DNA of 64,000 nucleotides from Zelopaecilomyces penicillatus (taxonomy: Eukaryota > Ascomycota > Sordariomycetes > Hypocreales > Pseudodiploosporaceae): the NCBI GenBank assembly GCA_005765155.1, contig VCCP01000006.1:74501-138500 (forward strand), in the 5' to 3' direction. Shown here piece after piece: positions 22,977-33,952 of this stretch (positions are counted from its first letter, which is position 1; each line of letters begins with the position of its first letter). A program made the position numbers and the translations under genes. The notes under the pieces were generated by a model that saw only the letters and a program-made list of their open reading frames with translations, did not search any database and was not told the DNA's origin.

Positions 22977-23606
22977 GAGAGGTGTGATTGCTCTGTTAGA
23001 GCCTACGTATGAGCACAATTGTATACAAAGGAGCTTCTCCTGCGCTTGGCAGGGACTTTCGTGAGGTGAACGCTGTTGAAGCTTTTGGAGGGGTTCTATG
23101 GACATTGAGCTTGCATGAGACAGGGTTGTGGCGTCCCCACTATCTGTGGCTGGAGCTGGCAATACTGTGGCGTATACGGTGTCGGGAAGAGGTAGAAGAT
23201 GATCATCGCCAGTTGTTTCAACACACTGTCGTATTTCGCTGTCTAAAGGTTTCGCAGAACCTGAACAGATTCTTTCTGCGTTTAGAAGAAAAGTCCAAGA
23301 TAACAGCAGAAACAATGCGACGAGAGTCGCGACTTTCCTATCATACATGTACAAACAATCATCTACAGCGCTCCTTCCATAGTAGCGCTACAAGTTAACC
23401 CATTCACCAAGGTTTCGTAAAATAGGCGCACTTGGATATCGTTGCGAGCCTCCATAACAGGTGCAGTTTGGTCAACCACATGTCCCCTTCGATATCACTT
23501 TTACCAGGCCATAATTGAGAATAATCTTTTTGTAGTTGCCTTGGACAAAACAAAACTCAAGTCGGCTTAGCCGTACGTCGAGATTCTTCCTAGCACATCG
23601 CTGATA
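22977..23606. other. Intergenic between NAA25 and COX23
   Basis: An open frame continues upstream of the NAA25 start but shows no conserved character. I see no gene or repeat here. Confidence 0.5.
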
Positions 23607-24105
23607 TTACCACAACCCTCCAGACTCTTTTCTTCGTCGTTCAGTCTAGACAAATATTAGCCACGTCGTCCATTACAACAAGTCGGTTCATCCTATCTAG
23701 GCCTCTCTTTGGAAATCGTACCCAAGATTGCTTGCAATCTCGATATGCCCTGCAATTCGTCTTAGTATGCTATTCAAATCGAAGGACACCCATGTGTTCA
23801 TCGGCAGCGCAAACGGGAGCTTGCGCATTGGAAATCAGAATACGCACTGGAAATATTCGGCGCACATAGTCTTGTCACCTCCGTTCCGGTATAGGCACTT
23901 GTAGCTTCGCTGCGCAGCTTCTTGGCATGGATCGTAGAACTCGCTTTTGGATTTGCTGTAATGATGATGACGCCTAGGTTAGCCAATCGGCCAGTGTATG
24001 GCAATGGGGTTTATAACGGGTGCAATCGGCTTGCCTTTCGAATTTCTTCTTGGTCTCGTTGTTCCAAGGCTCCGCGGCCTTGTCACCATCTGGTGCGGAC
24101 GCCAT
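23607..24105 (-). CDS. COX23: Twin CX9C mitochondrial protein COX23
   Basis: Cox23 is a small intermembrane-space protein imported by the Mia40 pathway and needed for cytochrome c oxidase assembly. There are four exons on the minus strand: 24035-24105, 23848-23955, 23722-23749 and 23607-23645, encoding 81 residues. The start MASAPDGDKAAEPWNNETKK leads through KFESKSKSEFYDP to the CHCH domain. Both CX9C pairs are present: CQEAAQRSYKC and CAEYFQAYRDC, the second split by an intron. The C-terminus is CKQSWTERRRKESGGLW. Intron 1 (23956-24034) has a GC donor (AG|GCAAGC), a CTAAC branch point and a TACAG end. The other introns use GTGCGT and GTACGA donors. Exon 3 is only 28 bases, so simple open-frame scans miss the gene. 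Confidence 0.92.
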
Positions 24106-24400
24106 GGGTTCAAAGGTCAAGGTGTTGTGGTGCAATGGCAAACAGAAAAGTAGTCGGTGGAACGTCGGGGATGCTGGGAATTGGAGTAGACCAGGCCGGC
24201 TGTCGTGCCTGGTGCGCCAGACGTGAAATGCACGTCATAGCATGGCACTAATACACGACAGTCAAGTTTGACACGATAAGAGTTACACATTTAGGTATCG
24301 ACGTATAAGATACGGTCTCACTCTCTCTGTTCTTTTTTCCTCTTCATTGGCTTGTTCAATTAAACCGTGATTTTTTGTTTCGTCAATCTCATCAACACCA

Positions 24401-25876
24401 TCAACCAGAGTTGCTTTCTTTCCCCGCTGCCTCCCAAAACCCATCAGCGCTCCAGTCGTCTCGTGTCGCTACATCAAGATCATTCAACATTCCCTCCCTA
24501 GCCAATTCTATTTTCCTAACTGTCTCTTTGCTGCAACACATTCCCACATCGATTTCTTTTAGCTCAGTGTCGCCCATCATTGAGAGCGCCACTAAGCCTA
24601 GGTACGAGTGGTAAATATCCGGCGGACCACCGACGGCCTTGGAGAAACCTCCTATACCGTGCTGGGTTATATCAAGGATGTAATTGCGGGATGGTGGGCC
24701 TTTGAAAAGTGAAGGTGCATCGAGGAGCTGCCAATTTGCACGTCGCATTGGTTAGTGTTTGTAGGCAATTTTGACAATTTGGACGAACGACAACACAAGG
24801 AGAGCCACTTACATGCAACGTCCCGCCTACCCACCAGCAATAGCATGTATCGGCCTTTTTGTTCCAGCGGCCATTAAACCCAACATGTTTACACCCATCC
24901 TCCAAGCTAAGACTTCCCAGCTCAGACTGGAGAAAGTTTTCCTCCTCTTCATCACTCTCCTCTTGCCGTGATAGGTACTCGAATTGGCGATGCGCTAGAA
25001 ATCCGAGGAGCCCCTGACGATCTGCAATGCCCTCACTCATTGCGGTTTTGGAATCAGATGGCAGATAAGGTGAAGATGGGGCCCGGTCTAAGAATGAGAG
25101 AGCGGCAATAGCGCAGTAGGCATATCCTCCTAAACGAGACATTAGCGGCTGTAAAAACTTCAGAATAGACGCATGCCACAAACCATGGGACTCTTGCTGT
25201 GCTGATTCTGAGATGCCGCCATCGTAGGTCTAAATGCGTCAACTCAACAACGAGCCCGTAGCATACTTCAAAATCAGGGGCTCACCTGCACTCCTCGAAT
25301 ATGCGCGACCATCTTGGCAGTGTCAAAGTCTTCTTCCCAACCCAACTCTCCCTCTTTCTTAGCATCACCTCTCAGCATCCACCTGATGCTGCTAGCCAGA
25401 TAGCTATGCCGCATATCCCTGCCCCCAACAGCGTTCTCCTCCCAGAGAATCTGCCCGAAGCTCCCATCCTCTCTCTGAAGCTTCCGTAACCACTTCAACA
25501 GCCGTCCACGTTTAACTCCCGCAAATGCCGCCCTCTGCTCCGACTCCGAATCAGCCGCCATGGCAAGCAAAAGCAGCGCAAAGAACGTGGCTGCCAAGTT
25601 GGGAGTCCCCTTTGATGACAAGTCCCGGCCCGCAAGCGCATGTGCGGGACTGCCGCAGAAGCCTCCATCCGGGTGCTGCAGGCTAAGAATCCATGTCCGG
25701 ATTGCGCTGCGGTCCTCTGCCGTGAGGGGGACGGAGAGCAGGTCCAGGGCGGATATTATGAAAAAGGCAAACGTGACGCGAGTTGAATCATTGGAAGTGT
25801 ACGGGGTCGGTAGGTAGGCGTTGAGGCAGCGCTCCCAGTACTTGATGTGTCTTGCCTTGTCCAGGTGCGGCTCCAT
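24401..25876 (-). CDS. CDC43: Geranylgeranyltransferase type I beta subunit
   Basis: The protein attaches geranylgeranyl to CaaX-box Rho/Rac GTPases together with the shared alpha subunit Ram2. There are four exons on the minus strand: 25286-25876, 25184-25229, 24813-25129 and 24401-24727, giving 426 residues. The tiny second exon encodes TYDGGISESAQQESHG and joins GGYAYCAIAALSFLDRAPSS. Prenyltransferase repeats with the GGF/GSF pattern are visible (HPDGGFCGSPAHAL, REDGSFGQILWEE, YDGGISES). The zinc ligands are present as Asp306 and Cys308 in ADTCYCWWVGGTLH and His358 in PDIYHSYLGLVAL. The length fits fungal Cdc43. It lies 295 bp upstream of COX23 on the same strand. Confidence 0.94.
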
Positions 25877-26387
25877 GTCTAAGCGCGGGCGACGCCGGAG
25901 TGTGTGTCTTTGCCAGTTCTAACCCTCTGTAATATGAAGGCAATAACTGAGTGGTTTGGTTGACGATGATGTGCAAAAGATGAAGTAGGTATTTAGTATA
26001 GCAGTTGATCCCTATAGCAGGTAGTGCCCAAGTTCCATGTGCTGTGGCAGGCGAGACGAAGCACCACCACGGCACTGGTAGAGGAGTACTACCTTGGTGC
26101 CTTGAACAATACAGGTGGCTTTTTTGTCTTATATGGAAAAAGACAGGACTTCTATTGAGGCTGAAACCTACACATTCTTGCATAGCCCGATTCCATCATT
26201 AAATACTTGTATATATACTTAATCTATCTACCCTTGATTACACAGGCAAGCTATCTCAACAACAAGGTTGCTTTACTGCCGAGCTGACCCCCTCGCATGG
26301 TTAAGTTATCACACTTCGAGAGCTGCACAAAAAATTTCAAACGTACTGCTTGTATGGAATTTGAAGTACCTAGTAAAGTAGGTGTGT
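25877..26387. other. Intergenic between CDC43 and the homing-endonuclease-like gene
   Basis: No gene. Sequence becomes AT-rich toward 26200-26390, which may mark the edge of the inserted segment carrying the next gene. Confidence 0.45.
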
Positions 26388-27102
26388 CTAATTATGCAGC
26401 CCATTTTTTAAGAAATCTTCCCACGAATTAAAACCAGGCATGTATACAATACATTTGGGGATATGATGACAAGCAAGATACATTTTGGGGCAGTGGGCAC
26501 AGTCGATCACTATACCACAGTTTTTTCGACTATTATTTACACGTGGTGATTCTACAGCAATATGGTCACTGAGAGTACAAGCTGGCTTGTCGCATAGGTG
26601 GCTGATCTGCATATTGGCTGGTACATGCAACCCTCTTGACCATGTAAGAACCTCTTGTAGTAGTGCGAATTTGTTGGCTCCGTTATACGAAAGTTGAATA
26701 TAGCCAGCGGTTTTTGTTGGAGCTAGGATGGACAGTCGACAGAAGCCATCATCAATGGTCTGGAGGTTATCAAGTATCTTTTGAGCTAGAGTACTATCAG
26801 CTTGTACTTCATAGCGTACTTGATCACGCTTTAGCATCTGATCGTTGCTTTAGTTAGCTTTCCTTATCAGCTATTTGTTATTTCATGGTAGAAATATGGG
26901 TGGTTCCGACCTGTATCGTAGCATTTTCTATTTGCTCTTCGGCTTCAGCTAGTGAGGTCTCAGAAGCGTTAGATGAGACGGGATAAAACACAGAATCTTG
27001 ACTGTCAAGTTGCGATGAGGCCAGGTCTGACAGCACGGAATCATCGTCGCCTAGTCGGAGGCGTGGGGAGTCATGTGGGAGTTGTGGTAGAGATTGTGAC
27101 AT
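26388..27102 (-). CDS. His-Me/HNH homing-endonuclease-like zinc-binding-loop protein
   Basis: This is a two-exon gene on the minus strand (26911-27102 and 26388-26837), 213 residues. The phase-0 intron has a GTCGGA donor and CTAAC branch and joins EEQIENATIQ to MLKRDQVRYEVQ. The N-terminal 60 residues are acidic and Ser-rich. The C-terminal part resembles the zinc-binding loop region of His-Me finger homing endonucleases: LHVPANMQISHLCDKPACT, a later NNSRKNCGIVIDCAHCP, then HHIPKCIVYMPGF, with Cys/His spacing suited to two zinc sites. Members are multicopy orphan ORFs in filamentous-fungus nuclear genomes. Activity is unproven. The frame is intact, and the surrounding DNA is more AT-rich than the neighbours, consistent with a late arrival. 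A degenerate domesticated copy is the alternative. Confidence 0.68.
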
Positions 27103-28045
27103 TATTCAGGGTAATAGCTTGTCCGCCAATAGTAACAAATCGGCACTTCTGCTTTAGAAAGGTAGCCGAATTTTGCAGTGTTATTCACACTATGGGCCCG
27201 TGCCCACACACTATGCAATTATCACACTCAAATTTTCAGTGATTGTAGTGGGGCACAAGTCGGCCAAAGGGGTTCACGAACTCACCCTCAACTATTACAT
27301 CTTTCAAAATTATATAAATACAAGCAATTTAGCCCAGAACCAGAACGACCACTCTAGTAATATCATCTCACTATTAGATGTTTTGCATTTTACAGTTGTA
27401 ATTTCCTTTGCACCTCTATTCTCAATAAGTCAGCAGTGCTATGGTTTGCTTTCCCGTTGATTTACATTGATGGCGGGGGAGGGGTAATAATTAGTGGCGT
27501 GCCACGCCTGTATATTTCTAGGTTCCAGCTTCTGCCCCTGGTCACGATTCTCATTCGGATCATCATCCCCTCTGTCGCAGGACCATCCAAGGTAGCGATT
27601 TCTTCTCCTATTCCTCTTTTTTCTTTTCCTCTTGTCCAAAAAGATGCCACGTTCTGTTAACACCTGCAAACCTCTACTGCCTTCTTCAAAAACACTCCTT
27701 TCTACAAACTCGACCTCGATTTAACCACCACTCAACCTCGTTTCGCACACAAGACCGAAGCAAACTCCACCTTACTTTACCACCATCTTTACCTAATTAC
27801 TACAGCGCTGTACCTTGCAGTAGTCGCGCAACCGAGCACACATTCTGACGCGTCGCCCAGAAAGAGCTATCTTTCCATGGCACATCCTTCGACATCCTAG
27901 ACTCGCATTTATCCTATCCGCAACTTTCTACTCCAAAACGATTGACGAATTCGACAATCTACTCTGCGACATAGCCAAATTCATTCAATTTCTTCTTTCA
28001 ATCAGTATACAGCCGCAGGTCTACTACACCTATTCCTCGCCCACC
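27103..28045. other. Divergent intergenic region, ILM1 leader
   Basis: AT-rich on the left (27100-27420). The last ~350 bases before 28046 are pyrimidine-rich and probably the ILM1 promoter and leader. No gene is seen. Confidence 0.5.
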
Positions 28046-28767
28046 ATGGCTCTCATATCCTCAAAAACCATCATCACGTCCATCTCTCTCTTCCACCTGA
28101 CGCTGGCGTACTTTTTTATCGCCAAACCGAAAACGATAGAGGACCAGGTGGTGGTGTTTATAATAGGCGAGAGCATGGGTCTCGTAAGTTTCCTGCTGTG
28201 TTCGAGAGAGAAAGGGGGTGGAGGGGGGCTGCACAAGTTGTGAGGATCCTGACTGACACCAATAATAGCCAGAGCCTCGAGGCTTCGACGTACAGAGCCC
28301 GGTATTGGCCCTTCTCGCCGTGATTCTTGCCTTTTCTGGTATAAGCGACATTGTTTCTCTGTCTATGCCTGAAGAGCTGGGCTCCCTATACTACTGGGGC
28401 ACTCAAGGTGCGCTCCGAGAATCCCCCCAAATAGATACACCAGCCCTTGTTCGCTAACTCGGCCGTTTTTTTCTGGCTTGGCTCTATAGCTCCACTCCGA
28501 TTCTTCCTCTCTATGGTCCTAGTCTTCTACTCATACACTTTCGGCCCCTCATCGCCCGTCTACTCCTCGTCCTCGTCCTCCTCACGAACGCGCGCCTCAT
28601 CGCACAACATCTCTGGCTGGGGTGGCGATGGCTTGAAGAACAGAGTCCTCTTCTCTCTCATGTTCATCGAGATGATATCCTGGTTCTGGGTATGGATCAC
28701 ATTGAGGGAGGAGAGATCGGAACTCGTGGAAAGGATGAAGAAGCAACATGCGCAAGGCGCTCGGTAA
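28046..28767 (+). CDS. ILM1: ILM1-like membrane protein (increased loss of mitochondrial DNA 1)
   Basis: This is a small multi-pass membrane protein of the Ilm1 family. Loss of the yeast gene raises loss of mitochondrial DNA; the molecular role is unknown. Exons are 28046-28183, 28269-28407 and 28490-28767 (184 residues), with donors GTAAGT and GTGCGC. Intron 1 joins IGESMGL to PEPRGFDVQSPVLALLAVIL. Intron 2 (phase 1) joins YYWGTQ to APLRFFLSMVLVFYSY. About four hydrophobic segments are visible near residues 8-25, 58-75, 93-110 and 150-168. A Ser-rich loop lies between the last two, and the tail is charged (EERSELVERMKKQ). The identification rests on overall architecture and remembered family motifs. 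Confidence 0.75.
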
Positions 28768-29293
28768 TGACAGTTTTGGATGGGTGGGGAGATCGTTTTG
28801 AACGTTTGTTTTGTGTCAACTCATACTGTAATCGTAGTAGGAGGAACTGTTTAGCTCTTGTAGCTGGAGTTTGGAGTACATCCGGCAGGGGGGCGTGTTC
28901 TGAGCCTGAGGGCTAGGAGCATTATACAATACCCTGTTTCAACGGTGATGGTGAGCGTAATGCAATACTTCATATAACAATGACACTTGTGGGACTCATG
29001 TGTAAAAGGTGACAAAGGATTTCAAGCTTTGGTGGCTTAGGGTGGTAATAGTATACATTGCTCCCTTTTCATGCCAATAAAAGAAATGTATTGTAGTTGT
29101 AGTAACAAGCAGTCGTGACTCTATTTTCATAAATCTCGTACATGTGCTGAACCTCTCATCAAATGAGCCATCTCATCTTACATGTCCCCTGAACGCCCTC
29201 CTCATTATTCCCCAAACCCCTAGTCGTGGCTAGATCTCAACGTATTTTCACGAATTTTCTCGTAAATCCTTACATGCTACATTTCAGCTATTA
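28768..29293. other. Intergenic, convergent 3' ends of ILM1 and the kinase gene
   Basis: AT-rich 3' flanks. I see no gene or repeat. Confidence 0.6.
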
Positions 29294-32272
29294 TTATGTA
29301 GAAATAGGCTGTGTCATGGAATACAGCTTCTCGTTGTGTAGTTCCTTGGGCGTCTCCGAGGTAGGGCTATGAGCATCGGGACTGTCCGGGCGCGCCGTTG
29401 GCGTGGATTCATCATCTTCAAGAATCTGTTCCTCAATGATCTCTCCTGGCCCGCTAATTAGTGGGCTAAACATTTCCACCTCTTCAATTTCATCTGTTTC
29501 CACGTCCTCTTCTTCTTCTTCTTGAATGGTGATCTCGCCGGAACGACGCCCAAGGCCAGAAGCGCTGCCGCTGCGGGAATGCGACGCCGAACCTGGATTG
29601 CGCCCACTATGTGTACCTGCACTGTAGTTGATTACGGGGCCTTTGAAAAGGTTCTTCTTTCTCTTGGCGAATTGCACACCTGATGAAAATGGATTTGGGG
29701 ATCCCGGTGGCTGCATGGCTCTAGACGGCATCTCCTCATTATATGTATCCTGTGGGGTTGGAACAGGCGACATCCGAACTAAGCGGATGTTGGACGGAAA
29801 GTGAGTTGTTGTGGGTGTCGCGGGCAACACTTTGACCGAATGGTGTGGGGATTGCCCACGAGCCAATGGGGCCTTGGGTCCAGAAACGGATCCAGTTGAG
29901 CTCGTTGATGAGGCCTTGGAATGTGTGTGGTGATGATGATGCATTGACCGAACCGACGATACGGATGATGACGTTGACTTTCGTCCACGTAGACCAGCAG
30001 AGGATCGTCGCATGTTTGATCGGGGAGTAAGCGGTGATGGGGACAAAGATTGGCGTTTGTACGAATGTGACGTGCCAACTCGCGGTCGCAATGGTTGCTG
30101 GGATGGCGCCGAATAGGCTCCATATCCAGATCCCCCTGAGTTGCTACCAGCACCATAACCATTAGGTTTGGCAATGTGGCCATTGGCCACAACGCCTCTC
30201 GGAAGTGCAGCCGTGGCAGGCGCGCCTGGCGACCCAGTGGTTGGATATTTGCTTGTTTGCGGCCGAGGACTGGCATCATGGCTGCTCTTCGCACTTCCGT
30301 CTTTCTTGTGCAAATCTGGGACACTACGACTCGTGCGCCGCTCATGCCCTCGTCGTCTTCGGGTAGTGTTCTCGATAAACCAATGTGTCCAATTCTTCCA
30401 GTGGGCAATAATGGCCTGGCTTGGCCGCTTCTTGACTTTCTGCTGCCCGGGCTGTTCCTGTGGGTGCGCGTTGCTGTGGTAGCCAAATGAGTCAGTGGTA
30501 GTGACAAGATGCAGGGTTGACCCGCGAGACCTAGCGCTTCTTATGACTCCTTCCTTCGGCGGTGGGATAGGTCGATGGTTGCGTGTTGTGGAAACAGAGC
30601 GGATGGAGTCCTTGTCGACAGGAGGTGGAGGGACTTCATCCGGGCTGGCTGCTTCCTGATGTTGGTTTTCGCCTTCTGGAAGCTGAGGAAGGTCAGGCAT
30701 GCCCAAGTCGCCATAATACGGTGCACTCCTGTGCTCCGATCTCCCTCTTTTAATGAAATGCTTTGTCAATCCGCCATCCTCATCCACATCTTGAAGGACC
30801 GGAGCTATGCGCTCAAGTCTGCTCGATGCTGTGGAAAGTCGATGCATACTTCTATCATGCTCGCGTTCCTTGCGCTTCCTCTCCCTCCGCCGCATCTTCC
30901 GGATTTCTTTTTCCAAGAGCAAAGTCCACCAACCAGCCAGGGCGTCGCATTTTTCGGCGATGACGCTGTCTACCACGGCGTCAATATCAACTCCGGCGCT
31001 TCGCATTCGATGAAGGCAGTCTTTCTCCGAAGCTGTCGAAAAAGGTGGTGGTGCTTGAATAGCAAGAATAGCTTGCTGAGCTGGTGCGTGCTCGGCAAGA
31101 AACGGGTGGGCGAGAATCTCTGGCAATGCAGGACGAGGTAACGGCCGTTTTGAAAGAAGAGATTTTATCAATTGTACCGCTTCGGCGGGGAGGTGCTCCG
31201 GATAGTTTGGTTCTTCGGTAAGAATCCTCGTCCGAGTCACATTATCGTCATCGTCGTCAAAAGGCAACTCCCCGCAGAGGAGAGCATAGAGAATTATACC
31301 CAAGCTCCAAACGTCAACCTTCTCCCCAGCATACCTCTCACCCTTTAGCATTTCCGGCGCCGAATAGCATATTGTCCCGCAGAACGTCTGGAGATGGTTT
31401 ATTCGGCCTTCGTACTCTCTTGTAAAACCAAAGTCGACTAATTTGACATCTTCGTGCGTGTCAAGAAGAATGTTTTCGAGCTTGAGATCGCGGTGAACGC
31501 ATGACTGCATATGGACGTATGTGACAGCTCCGACGAGCTGTGCAAATATTCTTTGCACTTTTGGTATAGGCAGCGGGCCATGGTTGAGTAGATAGTTGTA
31601 GAGTTCGTCTCCTATAGACGGACAATTCCATCGCATTAGTTCCAGTTATGCTTCTCTAGGAGGAGTGGTGGAAACAGGCGCTTGTCCTTACCAGCGCAGT
31701 ATTCCAACACCAGCCAGACCAGGTTCTCTGTAACTATGACCTCATAGAGTCTCGCAATGTGTGGATGAACAAACTGTCGGTGATGATGTATCTCGCGGGC
31801 TAGATTGGAGTCGCCCCGATTGGCAGACTTAAGGACAACCTGTTGTCACTCGTTAGCTGCCATGACATAGGAAAACATTCAGCAGTCGCTAGATTCTCTG
31901 AGGCTCCCACCTTTGACCCATTGGTAAGCTTGTGTGTAGCCAGGTAAACTTTGCCAAAGGATCCTTTTCCAATCAAGCGGCCGAGTGTATAGTTGCCGAC
32001 TGACTTGAGGTCCTTGCTAGAGAATTCACTGCGAACGGGAAGGGGGGTGTCAGTCAGTCGTCCGGCGCAAAAGTCAGAACAGGGGGGGGAACAATGCGAG
32101 GACGTACTCTAGCAGTTCCTGGTACGAATTGGCAAGCTGCGAGGGACTCCGTCAGATGATGCTCTCCAGTCTCGGTATTCTGGCACGCTGCGACGCAAAG
32201 TAAAAACTAATATGGCGAGCGTACCTTGGCTTTCCTCCCAAGCGTCTCGGCTTTTCCCCTTGCTGTCTGCAT
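29294..32272 (-). CDS. Serine/threonine protein kinase, Kin4/CAMKL-like
   Basis: There are five exons on the minus strand: 32225-32272, 32108-32136, 31911-32028, 31692-31839 and 29294-31611, giving 886 residues. The 29-base second exon encodes LANSYQELLD. The kinase domain spans about residues 38-300: glycine loop GKGSFGKVYLA (46-56), catalytic lysine Lys69 (VVLKSAN), HRDLKLEN (154-161), DFG (174-176), then CGTICYSAPEMLKGERYAGE. A 560-residue disordered tail rich in Ser, Pro, Arg and His follows. It ends in an acidic patch (EEEEEEDVETDEIEEVEMF). The domain order fits fungal Kin4/Frk1 kinases, which in yeast act in the spindle position checkpoint; another CAMKL member is possible. An apparent start at 31636 lies inside the last intron. 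Confidence 0.85.
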
Positions 32273-33952
32273 TCCTCCTGCTTCCGCACCGGCGCAGCGC
32301 GGCGCTGCCGAGTCTACTTCGTCTCTTACAAGCCTTGAATCTTTTGAAATGGCTGGCAAAAGAAAAAAAAAACACAATATCGAGGTAATCGTCCTCCTCG
32401 GATCGGCGTCGGGCTCCCGCGTCGGGCTCTCTCGTCAGGCTCCGGGCTTTTTTCGTGTGATGGTAACTATCGAGGCATTCGACAATTTGGGCAAAGTCGC
32501 GTTAAGATTGGCTTCGTTCAGGGGGGGACGAGCGAGCGAGCGAGGGTTTGGCGGCGCGTTGCTTCGAGAGGTATCGGTAAAAGGATTCACGTAGTATTCG
32601 GAAGGACGGGTTTGCAAAAAGATGCTGAACAGTATCAAAAATAACAATGCGTGAGGCGGTTGATGCGTTGGGAAATGGGCCCGAAAATAAAATAAAAATA
32701 TGGCTTTGGATCTTGCTGGGCTGGGTAAGGTAGTAACGTTGGTAGGTAGTTCGGTCGAGTCGCTAATTACCTGCGGACTTTGGTTGGTAGGGAGGAAGGG
32801 TAATCATGCAGTGGGAGGATCTACAACTGGGACGACGGGTGTGTGTGCCTGAGCTGGTTGTGTCTGGTGTCTGTGTGCGCGCGCGCGCCGCCAGCGCCAG
32901 TCTGTGTGTGAGAAGGCCGGGAGTTGTTTATTTACAGGGACAGACGTAATTACAGTTTTAGGATTTACACTTTGTAGCATATAGATTATTAGTATTGTTA
33001 TTTTTAAATGTGTCTTTAATTATAGCATTCGCACGATGATGGAGAGGAACCTGTTGGGTATCAAGGCAAATGATGCAGGAAACGGATAGGCGCCCCATGC
33101 ATAAGGTAGGTAGGTATGATGGATGATCTAGCAACGGACACTTCCAGCACAATCCGATGAGCAAATGGAAAAGACGGATGGATGGATAGTCGTCAGGTCG
33201 TTGGTGATTCTTCCAGGGGGACTGGACAGGGGGGGTCCACTTCGAGTGCTGACTCGAGACCCTGGCAGCTCACCTGTCTCTGTTATCAACCAATCGCTAA
33301 TTCTGACCAACGCTGCCGCATTCGACACCCACATCGTTCTCTGTGCTTCCCTGCACGCAACTCTCTTCCTTACACATACATGATGGTCAACAAGGGGCAA
33401 AAGAATTTGGCATTACGACCATCTATTCACTAATTTAGCGCCGCTTACAATTTTCAACGGATAAAAAGGTGAAAGGTTGTTAAACCTTATTGGCTGTAAT
33501 GCCCGTGGGTAGTTTCATACATCACCGCTGGGCAAAAAAAAAAAAAAAACATCACCAGTGTATGAGGTAGTACTGACGTGTAAGATGGGAGATTTACGAT
33601 ACAAGTACATCCATGGCCACTGAGATATCAACATGCCAAAGCATGCTCCAGATTTCAGTACAATGAGTCCCGAATCCAGGACCATGATCATCTCTTGTAT
33701 TTGTCTAGGTTCCGATGCGCCTTTTCCCCACGCAATTGTTTTGCGCCTCCCAAACTCCGCCAAGAAGATACGCTCCGCCGCCAACCGTATGCCAAACAAG
33801 CGGCGACATCATCCATGCCGTCCATGCTACCTGATACTATTATTGTACAAACTCCATCCTCCAAAGCGCAACTCAGCTCGCGCCGGGACGACCAGTATTA
33901 CGGCCAGCCAAGGGAGTATTGTTGTTTTTTGTTTGTTCCCATACCTATTACC
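32273..33952. other. Intergenic between the kinase and SWR1
   Basis: No gene is supported. It holds GAGCGAGCGAGCGAG (about 32530-32544), a GCGCGCGCGC run (about 32877-32886) and an A15 tract (about 33535-33549). Confidence 0.6.

Noticed and set aside
22977..23354. In-frame upstream extension of NAA25 with a hydrophobic start (MYMYDRKVATLVALFLLLSW)
   Set aside because: NAA25 is a cytosolic ribosome-associated protein and the family N-terminus begins at MNRQTPRLKNG. The extension looks like leader sequence.
31612..31636. Apparent start MRWNCPSIG of the kinase
   Set aside because: It lies in an intron. The upstream exons carry the glycine loop and catalytic lysine and join in frame.
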